Shown: positions 1-8,671, counted from the first letter of the stretch. The stretch: DNA of 64,000 bases from Paraburkholderia metrosideri (GCF_904848625.1 NZ_CAJHCP010000006.1:62001-126000); one strand, 5' to 3'. Notes: generated by a model from the sequence alone, not told the origin. A program made the numbers and translations.

Positions 1-704
1 TGAAGCTCGATCGCGACACCGCGTTGCTGACCGCAGCGGGCAGCGCGATCTGCGGCGCCGCCGCAGTGCTCGCGTTCGAATCGACGTTGCAGTCCAAACC
101 GCACAAGAGCGCGATGGCGGTAGGCAGCGTGGTGCTGTTCGGCACGTTGTCGATGTTCCTCTACCCGGTTCTGTTCAACGCGGGCTGGCTGCATCTCGAC
201 ACGGTCGGCGCGGGGCTGTTCTTCGGCGGCACGATCCACGAAGTGGCCCAGGTGGTCGGTGCGGCCAGCAATGTGAGCCCGGAGGCGACCCACATCGCCA
301 CCATCGTCAAGATGACTCGCGTGATGTTGCTGGTGCCGGTGCTGCTGGTGGTCGGCGTGTGGGTGAACCGCTCGGCTCGTCGGGAAGCGGCTGCCAATCC
401 GGCGTCGCCAGGTTCGCAGAGCAACGCACCGCGCAAGCTGGCCATTCCGTGGTTCGCGCTCGGCTTTCTCGGCTTCGTCGTGATCAACTCGCTGCATGTG
501 TTGCCGGAAACCGCGACCAGCACGCTGAATACGCTCGACACCTTCGCGTTGACCATGGCCATGACCGCGCTCGGCATCGAAACCCGCATTTCGCAGATCC
601 GTCAGGCCGGCCCGCGCGCACTGACCACCGGGCTGATCCTGTATGTATGGCTGGTTGCCGGTGGCCTGGGGATTACATGGGCTGTCCAGCATCTGTTCGG
701 TTAA
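1..704 (+). CDS. yeiH: YeiH/UPF0324 family putative sulfate exporter, 3' part only
   Basis: The reading frame is open at the left edge (codons from base 3, beginning Lys-Leu-Asp-Arg) and stops at 704, so only the C-terminal two thirds or so of an inner-membrane protein is present. The visible part has several hydrophobic spans, including GSVVLFGTLSMFLYPVLF and MLLVPVLLVVGVWV, and the family-like stretch FFGGTIHEVAQVVGAA. The YeiH family consists of roughly 330-350 aa multi-pass proteins annotated as putative sulfate exporters; the substrate is not proven. A TTG at base 24 could be mistaken for the start, but the frame has no upstream stop inside the window and the family's N-terminal helices are missing. 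A terminator-like hairpin follows the stop. Confidence 0.85.
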   Translation, partial: KLDRDTALLTAAGSAICGAAAVLAFESTLQSKPHKSAMAVGSVVLFGTLSMFLYPVLFNAGWLHLDTVGAGLFFGGTIHEVAQVVGAASNVSPEATHIATIVKMTRVMLLVPVLLVVGVWVNRSARREAAANPASPGSQSNAPRKLAIPWFALGFLGFVVINSLHVLPETATSTLNTLDTFALTMAMTALGIETRISQIRQAGPRALTTGLILYVWLVAGGLGITWAVQHLFG

Positions 705-735
705 ACCCTTCGCGCAGTTTGCGCCTGCCAACCCA

Positions 736-756
736 CCCCGCCGCGTGCGGGGTTTT
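736..756 (+). terminator. Rho-independent terminator after yeiH
   Basis: CCCCGC (736-741) pairs with GCGGGG (747-752) across a CGCGT loop and is followed by TTTT (753-756). It lies 32 bases after the exporter stop and faces the same way. Confidence 0.6.
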
Positions 757-914
757 GCGCGTTCCGGCACACGTCGCTCAGGCTCCGCTTCAACATCGAA
801 AGCCCCATCGGGGCCGCTCGCGCGGCATACTGGTTGCTGGCATCACCTTCTCCTGCAACCCGCTCATGCACGTGCGATGCGTACTGAATGAGCGACCGGA
901 ATGAGGATCGATCG

Positions 915-1652
915 ATGAGCCTGGAACTTTACTACTGGGATGGCCTGCAAGGCCGAGGCGAATTCGTGCGGCTGGCGCTGGAGGAAGCGGGCGCCGACTA
1001 CGTGGAAGTCGCACGCGGCAAGGAGTCGAAAGGCCTGGGCACCGGCGCGATGCTGTCGGTGATGAAAGACCGCGACGAGCCGTATCCGCCCTATGCGCCG
1101 CCGTTTCTGAAAGACGGCGATCTGCTGATCTCGCAGACCGCCAACATCCTGTTCTACCTTGGGCCGAAGCTGAATCTCGCGCCGCAGGTGGAAAGCCTGC
1201 GTTATGTGGCTAACGGCCTGCAACTGACCATCGCCGACGTCGTCACCGAGGCGCACGACACGCATCATCCGCTGGCGAGCGGCCTCTACTACGAAGATCA
1301 GAAAGACGCGGCGAAAGTGCGTGCGCACGACTTCATCGACAACCGGATTCCGAAGTTCATGTCGTATTTCGAGCGGGTGCTGAAACAGAATCCGGCCGGT
1401 GACACCTTCCTGGTCGGCGACGCGCTCACCTATGTCGACCTGTCGATGTTCCAGTTGATCGACGGCCTGCTGTACGCCTTTCCGCGGGCGCTCAAGCGCT
1501 TCGGCGAACACTACCCGCGGCTCGCCGCGTTGCACGACAGCGTGATCGCTCGGCCGAAGATCGCCGCCTATCTGCAATCGGCGCGGCGCATCGAACATAA
1601 CGAGTCGTGCATCTTCCGGCATTACCCGGAACTCGATAAGGCGGCGAGTTGA
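915..1652 (+). CDS. Glutathione S-transferase family protein
   Basis: A 245-aa protein with an N-terminal thioredoxin-like GST domain (LELYYWDGLQGRGEFVRLAL, residues 3-22, with a tyrosine typical of the Sigma/Alpha/Mu-like active site) and an all-helical C-terminal domain (about residues 90-230). GSTs conjugate glutathione to electrophiles in the cytoplasm; the substrate cannot be told here. The ATG at 915 is preferred over one at 888 because the GST beta-strand starts right after it and an AGGA-like site (around 903-906) precedes it. It lies between the yeiH terminator and clcB, only 43 bases from the latter, so co-transcription with clcB is possible. Confidence 0.85.
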   Translation: MSLELYYWDGLQGRGEFVRLALEEAGADYVEVARGKESKGLGTGAMLSVMKDRDEPYPPYAPPFLKDGDLLISQTANILFYLGPKLNLAPQVESLRYVANGLQLTIADVVTEAHDTHHPLASGLYYEDQKDAAKVRAHDFIDNRIPKFMSYFERVLKQNPAGDTFLVGDALTYVDLSMFQLIDGLLYAFPRALKRFGEHYPRLAALHDSVIARPKIAAYLQSARRIEHNESCIFRHYPELDKAAS

Positions 1653-1695
1653 TTCGCGCCGCGCCAATCCCAACCCCTCACCCCGTACGACCCAC

Positions 1696-3429
1696 GTGCT
1701 TTCATTCCTGCTGAAGCTGCGCACCCGCGCCCAACATCTTTTCCGTCTGTCCGACGCCCACACGATGCTGGTCTGGTCGGTGGTCGTCGGCGTCGCGGGA
1801 GCCTTGGCGACGATTGCGTTTCGCAAGGCCATCGCGCTGCTGCAATGGGCGGTGGCCGGCAAATCCGGCAGCTTCGTCGAGATGGCGCGCGACATGCCGT
1901 GGACCGAGCGTATCTGGCTGCCCGCAGCGGGCGGCCTGGTCGCCGGCCTGATCCTGCTGATCGCGCAGCGTTACGCGGACAAATGTCATCACGTCGATTA
2001 CATGGAGGCGGTCGCCATCGGCGATGGCGTGGTGCCGGTCAAGCTGAGTTTGTGGCGCAGCGTGTCGTCGCTGTTCACGATTGCCAGCGGCGGCTCGATC
2101 GGCCGCGAAGGGCCGATGGTGCAACTGGCGGCGCTGGCGGCATCGCTGATCGGCCGCTGGGTGCATCTCGAGCCGTCGCGCTTGCGCCTGCTGGTCGCCT
2201 GCGGCGCGGCGGCCGGGATTACGTCCGCGTACAGCGCGCCGATCGCGGGCGCGTTCTTCGTCACCGAAATCGTGTTGGGATCGATCGTGATGGAGAGTTT
2301 CGGGCCCGTGGTGGTGTCGGCGGTGGTCGCCAACATCACGATGCGCGAATTCGCCGGCTACAAACCGCCGTATGAGATGCCGGTATTTCCGCCGGTGGCT
2401 GGCATCGAAGTGCTGCTGTTCGTCGCGCTCGGCGCGTTGTGCGGCGCGTCCGCGCCGCAGTTCCTGCGGCTGCTCGACGTATCGAAAGCGGCTTTTCGCA
2501 AGCTGCCGTTGCCGTTGCCGTTGAGGCTCGCGCTCGGCGGCCTGGTGGTCGGCATCATTTCGATCTGGACACCCGAGGTGTGGGGCAACGGCTATAGCGT
2601 CGTCAACTCGATCCTCCATTCACCGTGGACGTGGACCGCGCTGGTCGCCGTGCTGGTGTTCAAACTCATTGCGACGGCGGCGACCGCGGGTTCCGGCGCG
2701 GTCGGCGGGGTCTTCACGCCGACGCTGTTCGTCGGCGCGGCGGTCGGCGCGCTGTTCGGCCAGGGCATGCATGCGCTGTGGCCGCACGCGACGTCGGCGC
2801 CGTATGCGTACACGATGGTCGGCATGGGCGCGTTCCTCGCGGGCGCCACCCAGGCGCCGCTGATGGCGATCCTGATGATCTTCGAAATGACGCTCAGCTA
2901 CCAGGTGGTGCTGCCGCTGATGCTGTCTTGCGTGGTCGCCTATTTCATGTCGCGCGCGATCGGCAAGACGTCGATGTATGAGATTACGCTGCGCCGTAAT
3001 CAGGAAGAACAGGAGCGCTCGCGTTTGCGCGCCACGCAGATGCGCGAGCTGATCCGTCCCGCCGAAACCGTCGTGCTGCCGAACGCCTCCGTGCAGGACA
3101 TGACGCGCGTGTTCCTCGAATATCCGGTCAAGTATCTGTACGTGGCGAACGCGTCCCGCGCGTTTCTCGGGGTGGTCGCGTTGAAGGACATCACGTCCGA
3201 CCTGCTCGACAAACGCGACACGTCGACCAAAACCGCCGCCGATTATCTGCAGCCGCATTTCGACGTGCTCACGCCGGATATGTCGCTCAGCGTCGCGTTG
3301 CAGCACTTTCTCGCGTTTCAGGGCGAGCGTCTGCCGGTGGTGGAAAGCGCCGCGCATCCGACGCTGGCGGGCGTGGTCTATAAGACCTCGTTGCTCGACG
3401 CCTATTTCCGGATGAATCCGAATCGCTAA
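1696..3429 (+). CDS. clcB: ClC-family chloride transporter/channel with C-terminal CBS domains (ClcB-like)
   Basis: A 577-aa inner-membrane protein. Seen directly: a ClC core (about residues 20-430) with the selectivity-filter motif GSIGREGP (133-140, gating Glu138) and GAVGGVFTP near 335-343, followed by a cytoplasmic tail (about 445-575) that looks like a pair of CBS domains. The start is a GTG at 1696. The segment SAPIAGAFFVTEIVLG aligns with the part of E. coli ClcA that carries Glu202-Glu203; here the second Glu, the internal proton glutamate of ClcA, appears to be Ile. That suggests altered proton coupling or channel-like behaviour (inference). The family exchanges or conducts Cl- and similar anions. 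Confidence 0.88.
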   Translation: MLSFLLKLRTRAQHLFRLSDAHTMLVWSVVVGVAGALATIAFRKAIALLQWAVAGKSGSFVEMARDMPWTERIWLPAAGGLVAGLILLIAQRYADKCHHVDYMEAVAIGDGVVPVKLSLWRSVSSLFTIASGGSIGREGPMVQLAALAASLIGRWVHLEPSRLRLLVACGAAAGITSAYSAPIAGAFFVTEIVLGSIVMESFGPVVVSAVVANITMREFAGYKPPYEMPVFPPVAGIEVLLFVALGALCGASAPQFLRLLDVSKAAFRKLPLPLPLRLALGGLVVGIISIWTPEVWGNGYSVVNSILHSPWTWTALVAVLVFKLIATAATAGSGAVGGVFTPTLFVGAAVGALFGQGMHALWPHATSAPYAYTMVGMGAFLAGATQAPLMAILMIFEMTLSYQVVLPLMLSCVVAYFMSRAIGKTSMYEITLRRNQEEQERSRLRATQMRELIRPAETVVLPNASVQDMTRVFLEYPVKYLYVANASRAFLGVVALKDITSDLLDKRDTSTKTAADYLQPHFDVLTPDMSLSVALQHFLAFQGERLPVVESAAHPTLAGVVYKTSLLDAYFRMNPNR

Positions 3430-3784
3430 TGCTGAGGGTGACGGTGACTTGACGCGGGGGCGGTGCGTCGACGGCAGCTTGGGTTTAAGCGGATCGATGC
3501 AGCGGTGTATGGGCGCATCGACGCGCGGACACTGCAGCGTCCGCGCAGTCGGCCCGCTTCCCCGCTGGCTAACCGTTAACCTGACGGCTACATAAACGTC
3601 CCGCAACGGGGCCGCACGACCGCCGCACTACGCAGACCGCCACGGCCCCGTGCAAAGCAGCGCAGATTTTCTACAATGAGGAGACCGCTGCGGCGAATCG
3701 GCACGAACCAGCATTTTTCGCCCGCCACGCGCGTTACGCCAAAGACGGGCGCACCGAGACGCCCGCCGTCCGATCGGAGCGATC
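3430..3784. other. Intergenic region upstream of the C45-type hydrolase
   Basis: No convincing gene seen. A TACAAT hexamer at 3672-3677 could be a -10 element, without a good -35. A GGAG-like ribosome-binding site sits just before the ATG at 3785. Confidence 0.4.
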
Positions 3785-5122
3785 ATGAGCGAACCGTCCC
3801 CCGATGCCCTGCGCCGCGACCAGGCGGGCTGGATTTTCGTGCACGTCGAAGGCGAGCCCTACGACCGTGGCGAACAGCACGGGCAGTTGCTGGCCACCGA
3901 AATCCGCCATGCGATCCACACCGCGCGCTATCTCGCGAAGTGGGATACGGGCGAAGACTTCGACACCTTCGTCGAAGCTGCGGTCGCCCAGTTCGCGAAC
4001 CAGCTCGACACCGAATTCGCCGACGAAATCCAGGGCATCGCCGACGGCGCGAAGCTGCCGTTCGCCGAAGTGCTGGCGTGGAACGGCTACATGGACCTGC
4101 TGCAAAGCTGGTGGCCCAGCCACGCAGCGCAGCAGAAGCCGGAGCTGGGTCCCAAGCTCTGGCGCGGCCGGCGCGGCCATCATTGCAGCGCGTTCATCGC
4201 GACCGGCGACGCGACGCGCGACGGCCGCATCGTGATGGCGCACAACTCATGGGACCGCTACGCCGCGGGCGACGCATTCAACGTGATCTTCGACATCGTC
4301 CCGGACCGCGGCAACCGCATTCTGATGCAAGGCCTGCCCGGCTGCATCTCGAGCCTCACCGACTTCTGGGTCACGGCCGCCGGACTGATGGTGACGGAGA
4401 CCACGATCTCGAACTTCGTCGGCTACAACGCGGCCGGCGCGCCCGAGTTTTATCGCTCGCGACGGGCGTCGCAGTACGCGAACAACATCGGCGAATGGTG
4501 CGAGATGTTTGCGCTCGCCAATAACGGCGGCTACGCGAATAGCTGGCTGCTCGGCGACACCAAGACCGGCGAGATCGCGCGCTACGAACTCGGGTTGCAC
4601 TATTCCGGTTTCGAGACCACCAAGAGCGGTTTTTACAGCGGCTACAACACCGCGACGGACCTGAAAATCCGCAACCAGGAATGTATCGGCGAAGGCGAGG
4701 ACTATACGGACGTGCGCAAGAACGGCGCGCGGCGCTTGCGGTTCATGCAGCTGGAAGAGATGCATCGCGGCAAGATCGACGTCGAGCTGGCCAAGGAGAT
4801 GATCGCCGATCATCACGACGTCTATCTCGATCGCAACGACAACCCGTGCTCGCGGACTATTTGCGGCCACCTCGAACTGGATGACGCGCGTTTCGGCGGA
4901 ACCGATCACGGACCGTTCAATCCGTGGGGGGCGAACGACGGCAAGGTGATCGACAGCGAAATGGCCCGCGCGATGGCCTTTTCTGCGCGCTGGGGGCACC
5001 CGTGCGGAAGGCCGTTCGACGCACAGGCGTTCATGAAGCGGCACCCGCAGTGGAACTGGTTGAACGGCTATATGCGCGACCGGCCTTCGTGGCCGTGGAC
5101 GCGGTTTGAGGCGGTGCGTTAG
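3785..5122 (+). CDS. C45-type autoproteolytic Ntn acyltransferase/hydrolase
   Basis: A 445-aa protein. The key feature is GHHCSAFIATGDATRDGR (about residues 135-152): in the C45 (acyl-CoA:6-aminopenicillanic acid acyltransferase-like) and phospholipase B-like Ntn families an internal Cys becomes the N-terminal nucleophile after self-cleavage. NSWDRY, GLPGCISSLTDFWVTAAGLMVTET and NPWGANDGKV fit the four-layer Ntn fold. Upstream residues GWIFVHVEGEPYDRGEQHGQ resemble the pro-segment of this group. No signal peptide is evident, so it is probably cytoplasmic. The natural substrate (an amide or ester) is unknown. The gene stands alone. Assignment to the family is fairly sure; function is inferred only at the level of amide/acyl hydrolysis or transfer. 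Confidence 0.7.
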   Translation: MSEPSPDALRRDQAGWIFVHVEGEPYDRGEQHGQLLATEIRHAIHTARYLAKWDTGEDFDTFVEAAVAQFANQLDTEFADEIQGIADGAKLPFAEVLAWNGYMDLLQSWWPSHAAQQKPELGPKLWRGRRGHHCSAFIATGDATRDGRIVMAHNSWDRYAAGDAFNVIFDIVPDRGNRILMQGLPGCISSLTDFWVTAAGLMVTETTISNFVGYNAAGAPEFYRSRRASQYANNIGEWCEMFALANNGGYANSWLLGDTKTGEIARYELGLHYSGFETTKSGFYSGYNTATDLKIRNQECIGEGEDYTDVRKNGARRLRFMQLEEMHRGKIDVELAKEMIADHHDVYLDRNDNPCSRTICGHLELDDARFGGTDHGPFNPWGANDGKVIDSEMARAMAFSARWGHPCGRPFDAQAFMKRHPQWNWLNGYMRDRPSWPWTRFEAVR

Positions 5123-5316
5123 CGCGGTGGATTGGGGGCTGGGGGAGAGGGTGTGCTCTTTTGCGCACCGCACCACCACCCCGGCCACGACGCACATCGT
5201 CCGGATAACGCTCCCGCTGCCTCATCGCCGCCATCATTTGAAAACTACAATACGGTTTTGCCGCAAATGTGCCCGCATTGCAGTATTTGCCAACTAAGAT
5301 GGAAGATACGCGTATG

Positions 5317-5334
5317 CGGCATGGCGCCATGCCG
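5317..5334. repeat. Perfect 18-bp palindrome CGGCATGGCGCCATGCCG
   Basis: An exact self-complementary sequence in the roughly 300-bp gap upstream of the small secreted protein at 5420. It has no T-run, so it reads more like an operator or DNA site than a terminator. Confidence 0.6.
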
Positions 5335-5419
5335 TGTGTAGCTTGCGCCCTCCTTTCGACGCGGGACGGCACAGCGATTGCTCAACTGTCTGCGCCGCAT
5401 GAGCTTAGGAGGTCGGGCG

Positions 5420-5674
5420 ATGAAAACCTCGACACTGTTGACCATGGTGACGCTGTCAGCCTCGTGTTTTGCCGCGCCGGTTCACACCGCACCGGACGGC
5501 CCGACCGCGAGTAGCCTTGCCGAACGCGCGAACGCCGCACCGGTCGCGCCCGCCGCACCCGGTGTCGCCGCGACGGGCGACATCAGTCCGCAACAATGGG
5601 AACACATCGCTTTGCCGAAGTCGCGACATCTCGATCGCAGCTTCACCGGCCAAAACGAGCATTTGCAGACTTGA
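5420..5674 (+). CDS. Small predicted exported protein, unknown function
   Basis: An 84-aa protein starting MKTSTLLTMVTLSASCFAAP, a short signal peptide with likely cleavage after an Ala near residue 18. The mature part is Ala/Pro rich (VAPAAPGVAA) and ends DRSFTGQNEHLQT. A textbook AGGAGG at 5407-5412 fixes the ATG at 5420. I do not recognise the family. Small envelope proteins of this size are common in Burkholderiaceae. Confidence 0.55.
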   Translation: MKTSTLLTMVTLSASCFAAPVHTAPDGPTASSLAERANAAPVAPAAPGVAATGDISPQQWEHIALPKSRHLDRSFTGQNEHLQT

Positions 5675-5770
5675 CAGGGAGCGCCACTGTTTCGCTCGCC
5701 CGCCTGGAAAGCGCCAGCGCGAATTGCGGCGGCAGGCGTGGCAGGCATTTGTGAGTGGTTTTCCGCGGCT

Positions 5771-5831
5771 CATGTGGCGTGGCCACTTCCGCATGTGGCG
5801 GGCCATTTCCCCATGTGGCGGGCCACTTCCG
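5771..5831. repeat. Three tandem 20-21 bp palindromic repeats (CATGTGGCGGGCCACTTCCG type)
   Basis: Units at 5771-5791, 5792-5811 and 5812-5831. Each carries the inverted repeat GTGGC...GCCAC (the second unit has one change, GCCAT). Tandem terminal repeats of this kind occur at ends of IS21-like elements, but no transposase gene is near, so this may be a solo IS end or an operator array. Confidence 0.55.
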
Positions 5832-5973
5832 TCTCGTTCGCGGACAGGCGGCATAGTGAGAATCATCAGTGTCGACGATTCCAAGTGGACCTCCCTCTGC
5901 GGCCTACCTTCGCCTTGAACTTTCTGAACGGCAAATCAATGCCGCCCTCGCTGACTCAACCTGGAGTACTTGC

Positions 5974-6204
5974 ATGACTGCCTCGGCTTTTCCCGGCGAA
6001 TCGATTGATCTGCAGATCGCCGATCTTTTGAGCGAAGTCCATTTTCCGGCCAACAAGGATGCGCTGGTCGATGCCGCGCGCGAAGCCGGCGCGAGTAACG
6101 AACTGCTGTCGATGCTCGATGGCATGCCCGAGCAGGATTACGCGGACCTCGACTCGGTCACGCGCCTGGTCGCGGGCAATTACGGGCCGGGTCTGGGCTC
6201 ATAA
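5974..6204 (+). CDS. DUF2795 domain protein
   Basis: A 76-aa acidic protein. The stretch IDLQIADLLSEVHFPANKDALVDAAREAGASNELLSMLDGMPEQDYADLDSV matches, region by region, the DUF2795 pattern of small cytoplasmic proteins (VHFPANKDALVDAAR followed by L..LP..Y.....V). Function unknown. The ATG at 5974 has CTGGAG at 5961-5966; a longer in-frame extension from 5869 has no such site. A strong hairpin follows the stop. Confidence 0.65.
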   Translation: MTASAFPGESIDLQIADLLSEVHFPANKDALVDAAREAGASNELLSMLDGMPEQDYADLDSVTRLVAGNYGPGLGS

Positions 6205-6212
6205 CCAGAAGC

Positions 6213-6241
6213 ACATGAGCGAGGGGATTCCTCGCTCATGT
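6213..6241. terminator. Strong stem-loop between convergent genes
   Basis: ACATGAGCGAGG (6213-6224) pairs perfectly with CCTCGCTCATGT (6230-6241), loop GGATT. It sits between the DUF2795 gene and the converging LysR gene. No T-run follows on either strand, so its efficiency as an intrinsic terminator is unsure. Confidence 0.5.
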
Positions 6242-6284
6242 CGCGTTCATGTGGGTCCGACGGCTGCCAGAGCCGTCAAACTCT

Positions 6285-7352
6285 TCAGACAGACGACGAC
6301 GCCACGATCCGCGCACGCGGCACCTTCGGCAAGCGACGCACCGCGCCGGCGGGCAACGCGACCGCCGCAGCAGCGACTGTCGGCCGGACCTCCACATTCG
6401 CCATCGGCTCGGGCACGCTACGCGCAGGCACGATGACGCGAGGGGCACGCGCGGGCGGACTGGTCTGCTGAAAATGCTCGACGAGATGATCGATAAAGGT
6501 GCGCACCTTGGCCGGCAAATGAAGGCGGCTCGGATACGCAATCGTGATTTCGACCTGCGGCAACCGGTAATCGGTGAGTAACGGTACCAGCCGGCCTGAC
6601 GCCAGATCGCGCCCGATCAGATAACTCGGCAGGATCGCCACGCCCATGCCCAGCAGCGCGAATTGCCGCAGCATTTCCGTGTTGTTCGCGCCGATCGCAT
6701 TGCCGGGCCGTACACGAACCTCACCGCCCTCCGGTGTCGCGAATACTTTTTCCTCACCACCGTGTTCCGACGAACGCGCAAGACACGGATGATTCAGCAG
6801 ATCTTCAGGGCGCGTCGGCGTCCCATGCTGGGCGAGATAAGCGGGGGTCGCGCAGACCGTCATGTAGCCGGTCGTCAGACGCCGCGTAACAATGCTGCCG
6901 CTGCGCATATGCCGCGTGGCCAGAATGCCGACGTCGAACCCTTCTTCGACCAGATCGACTTGCCGGTCTGCCAGCGTGACATCGGGCACGACGTCCGGAT
7001 AACGGGCCGCGTAAGACTGCACCACCGGCGCGAGCGTATGCAGCCCGAACACGACCGGCGCGACGATCCGCAACGTGCCGACCGGTTCATGATTGCGCGC
7101 AACCACCATCTGTTCGACCCCTTCGAGGTCGTCGAGAATGTGCCGCACGCGTTCCAGGTAGGTGCGGCCCGCTTCGGTCAGCGACAGACGACGCGTAGTG
7201 CGATTGAGCAATCGGGTACCCAGGCGCGTTTCGAGGTCGGCCACATGCCGCGTAATGACCGCCGTGGACAGATCCAGCGCAGTGGCCGCGCCAACGAAAC
7301 TGCCAAGGTCAGCGACCTTGACGAATACGCGCATCGACTGAAGTTGATTCAT
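6285..7352 (-). CDS. LysR-type transcriptional regulator
   Basis: A 355-aa protein. The N-terminal winged helix-turn-helix (MNQLQSMRVFVKVADLGSFV, then AATALDLSTAVITRHVADLE, residues 1-60) is of the DmlR/CrgA-like LysR subfamily, followed by a periplasmic-binding-protein-like effector domain to about residue 300. The last 55 or so residues (SPPARAPRVIVPARSVPEPM onward) are an extra Pro/Ala/Arg/Val-rich tail, longer than the usual 300-aa LysR. The ATG at 7352 follows AGGAGCGGTCC, a good ribosome-binding site. It is divergent from the small gene at 7616, its most likely nearby target. Effector unknown. Confidence 0.85.
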   Translation of the reverse strand: MNQLQSMRVFVKVADLGSFVGAATALDLSTAVITRHVADLETRLGTRLLNRTTRRLSLTEAGRTYLERVRHILDDLEGVEQMVVARNHEPVGTLRIVAPVVFGLHTLAPVVQSYAARYPDVVPDVTLADRQVDLVEEGFDVGILATRHMRSGSIVTRRLTTGYMTVCATPAYLAQHGTPTRPEDLLNHPCLARSSEHGGEEKVFATPEGGEVRVRPGNAIGANNTEMLRQFALLGMGVAILPSYLIGRDLASGRLVPLLTDYRLPQVEITIAYPSRLHLPAKVRTFIDHLVEHFQQTSPPARAPRVIVPARSVPEPMANVEVRPTVAAAAVALPAGAVRRLPKVPRARIVASSSV

Positions 7353-7615
7353 GGACCGCTCCTGCCTCGGTAACGCCGGGCCGGCGCAACGCTGCCGCCT
7401 GTGTCGACCCGTGCGGCAAGGCGCGCGCGGATTTGCCCAACGTTCCGATTGTATCGATCCGATCATGTCCCAACCCTGACCCGAAGATGACATTCCGGTC
7501 AGGTTGATAACGCGCTTGTTTCATCCATTTGTTGCAAAGCAACATTTCGGCTTTTTCGACTAGGTATAAACCCTTAGCTGCTGGTAACATAGCGTCCGAA
7601 AGGAAATCAATCGCT

Positions 7616-7828
7616 ATGACACCTCGTTTTCAACTTATCGAAAAAATCGCGTTCTCGCTGGTTTGCTGGTCTGCCGCCGCGTGTTCAGCCTTCATCGCGT
7701 ATGAGCGATGCCCGGATATCAAGGTGGTCCTGCATGCCGGCAAAGAGGTGCTGCGCTACAGCGGCGAATACTCGCTCGCCTGCGCGACACCGGCTACCGA
7801 GGTTTGCGGGCAGTTGCCGGTCAACTGA
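7616..7828 (+). CDS. Small predicted exported or membrane protein, unknown function
   Basis: A 70-aa protein, MTPRFQLIEKIAFSLVCWSA then a hydrophobic stretch to about residue 26, and a short mature part containing three cysteines after the hydrophobic segment (YERCPDIK, LACATPATEVCGQL). An AAAGGAAA site at 7599-7606 precedes the ATG. It is divergent from the LysR gene. Family not recognised. Confidence 0.5.
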   Translation: MTPRFQLIEKIAFSLVCWSAAACSAFIAYERCPDIKVVLHAGKEVLRYSGEYSLACATPATEVCGQLPVN

Positions 7829-7868
7829 GCTGTCTGACTAGCGGCTCTTCAGGCGTGGGCCGCCCGGT

Positions 7869-8486
7869 TCACGCATCGCGCCCAAACACCACACGCGCGA
7901 AAAATCCCGCCAGCACTTTTTCTGCCATCTCCGCGGGCACATTCTGCGGATCGATAGTATGGAAAAACTGCACGCCGTCGCATAGCCCCATCAAGCCAAT
8001 TGCCAGTTGATCCGGCTCGATCAGCATCGGTGTGCCGACGCGCGCCGAAAATTCGCGAACGTAGGCCCCCATCTGCTCCAGCTTTTCGTGCATGAACGCG
8101 TTAAAACGAAGCCGGAAGCGGCCGTCGCGCACCGCGAGCAATTTCGCTTCAACCCATAGCAAAAAACACTTATTTTCGCGGCACAGGCCGCTGTAGTAGT
8201 GCAGCACGCGCGCTTCCATTTCCTCACGCGACGCCGCGCTCTCGAAGATCGCGTGCAAGCCCGCCTGCATCTTCTCGTGATCGCGCTTTAACAGTTCAAG
8301 AAACAGCTCGTTCTTGCTGCGGAAGTTCGAATAGAACGCACCGCGCGTATAACCTGCCGCCCCGGCGATATCTTCGACACTCGCCGCGACAAAGCCCTTC
8401 TTCATAAAAATCGCTTGCGCAGCATCGAGCAGGCGCTCGCGCGTCTGGTCCTTGCTCTGCTCGCGGGTCAGTCGTTGCCGTTTCAT
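7869..8486 (-). CDS. TetR-family repressor of the adjacent RND efflux operon
   Basis: A 205-aa protein: N-terminal helix-turn-helix (TRERLLDAAQAIFMKKGFVA, then ASVEDIAGAAGYTRGAFYSN, about residues 14-60) and a ligand-binding domain with aromatic and Met residues. It is divergent from the three-gene RND pump operon starting at 8672, the usual arrangement for AcrR/NalC-type repressors. The ATG at 8486 is chosen because the HTH follows directly; an extension to 8519 adds no recognisable sequence. Palindromes in the 185-bp gap are likely operators (8535-8597). Confidence 0.85.
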   Translation of the reverse strand: MKRQRLTREQSKDQTRERLLDAAQAIFMKKGFVAASVEDIAGAAGYTRGAFYSNFRSKNELFLELLKRDHEKMQAGLHAIFESAASREEMEARVLHYYSGLCRENKCFLLWVEAKLLAVRDGRFRLRFNAFMHEKLEQMGAYVREFSARVGTPMLIEPDQLAIGLMGLCDGVQFFHTIDPQNVPAEMAEKVLAGFFARVVFGRDA

Positions 8487-8534
8487 GGGCGCCAGTCTAG
8501 CACCGAAAAGAAATACCATTCACCTCCAAATTCA

Positions 8535-8597
8535 AATACAGATGTGTATTAGAATGCAAATCTTCATTCGAAGTCAGACCTGTATGCGAATCGCATA
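8535..8597. promoter_or_regulatory. Candidate TetR operators in the efflux intergenic region
   Basis: Two inverted repeats: AATACA-GATG-TGTATT (8535-8550) and TATGCGA-A-TCGCATA (8583-8597). A third, overlapping arm TGCATACA pairs with TGTATGCG-type sequence at 8581-8588. They lie midway between the divergent tetR and adaptor genes. Binding is inferred. Confidence 0.5.
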
Positions 8598-8671
8598 ACC
8601 TGCATACAAGCCTTTGCTGGCGGGCCGCTGCGGCTTGCCGTGTTCGTTCGCTGTCTCCAGTTGGGGTAATT

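Noticed and set aside
24-704. Complete YeiH gene starting at TTG 24
   Set aside because: The frame is open to the left edge and the N-terminal helices of the family are missing; it is a partial gene.
5771-5831. CRISPR-like repeats
   Set aside because: Units are contiguous with no spacers.
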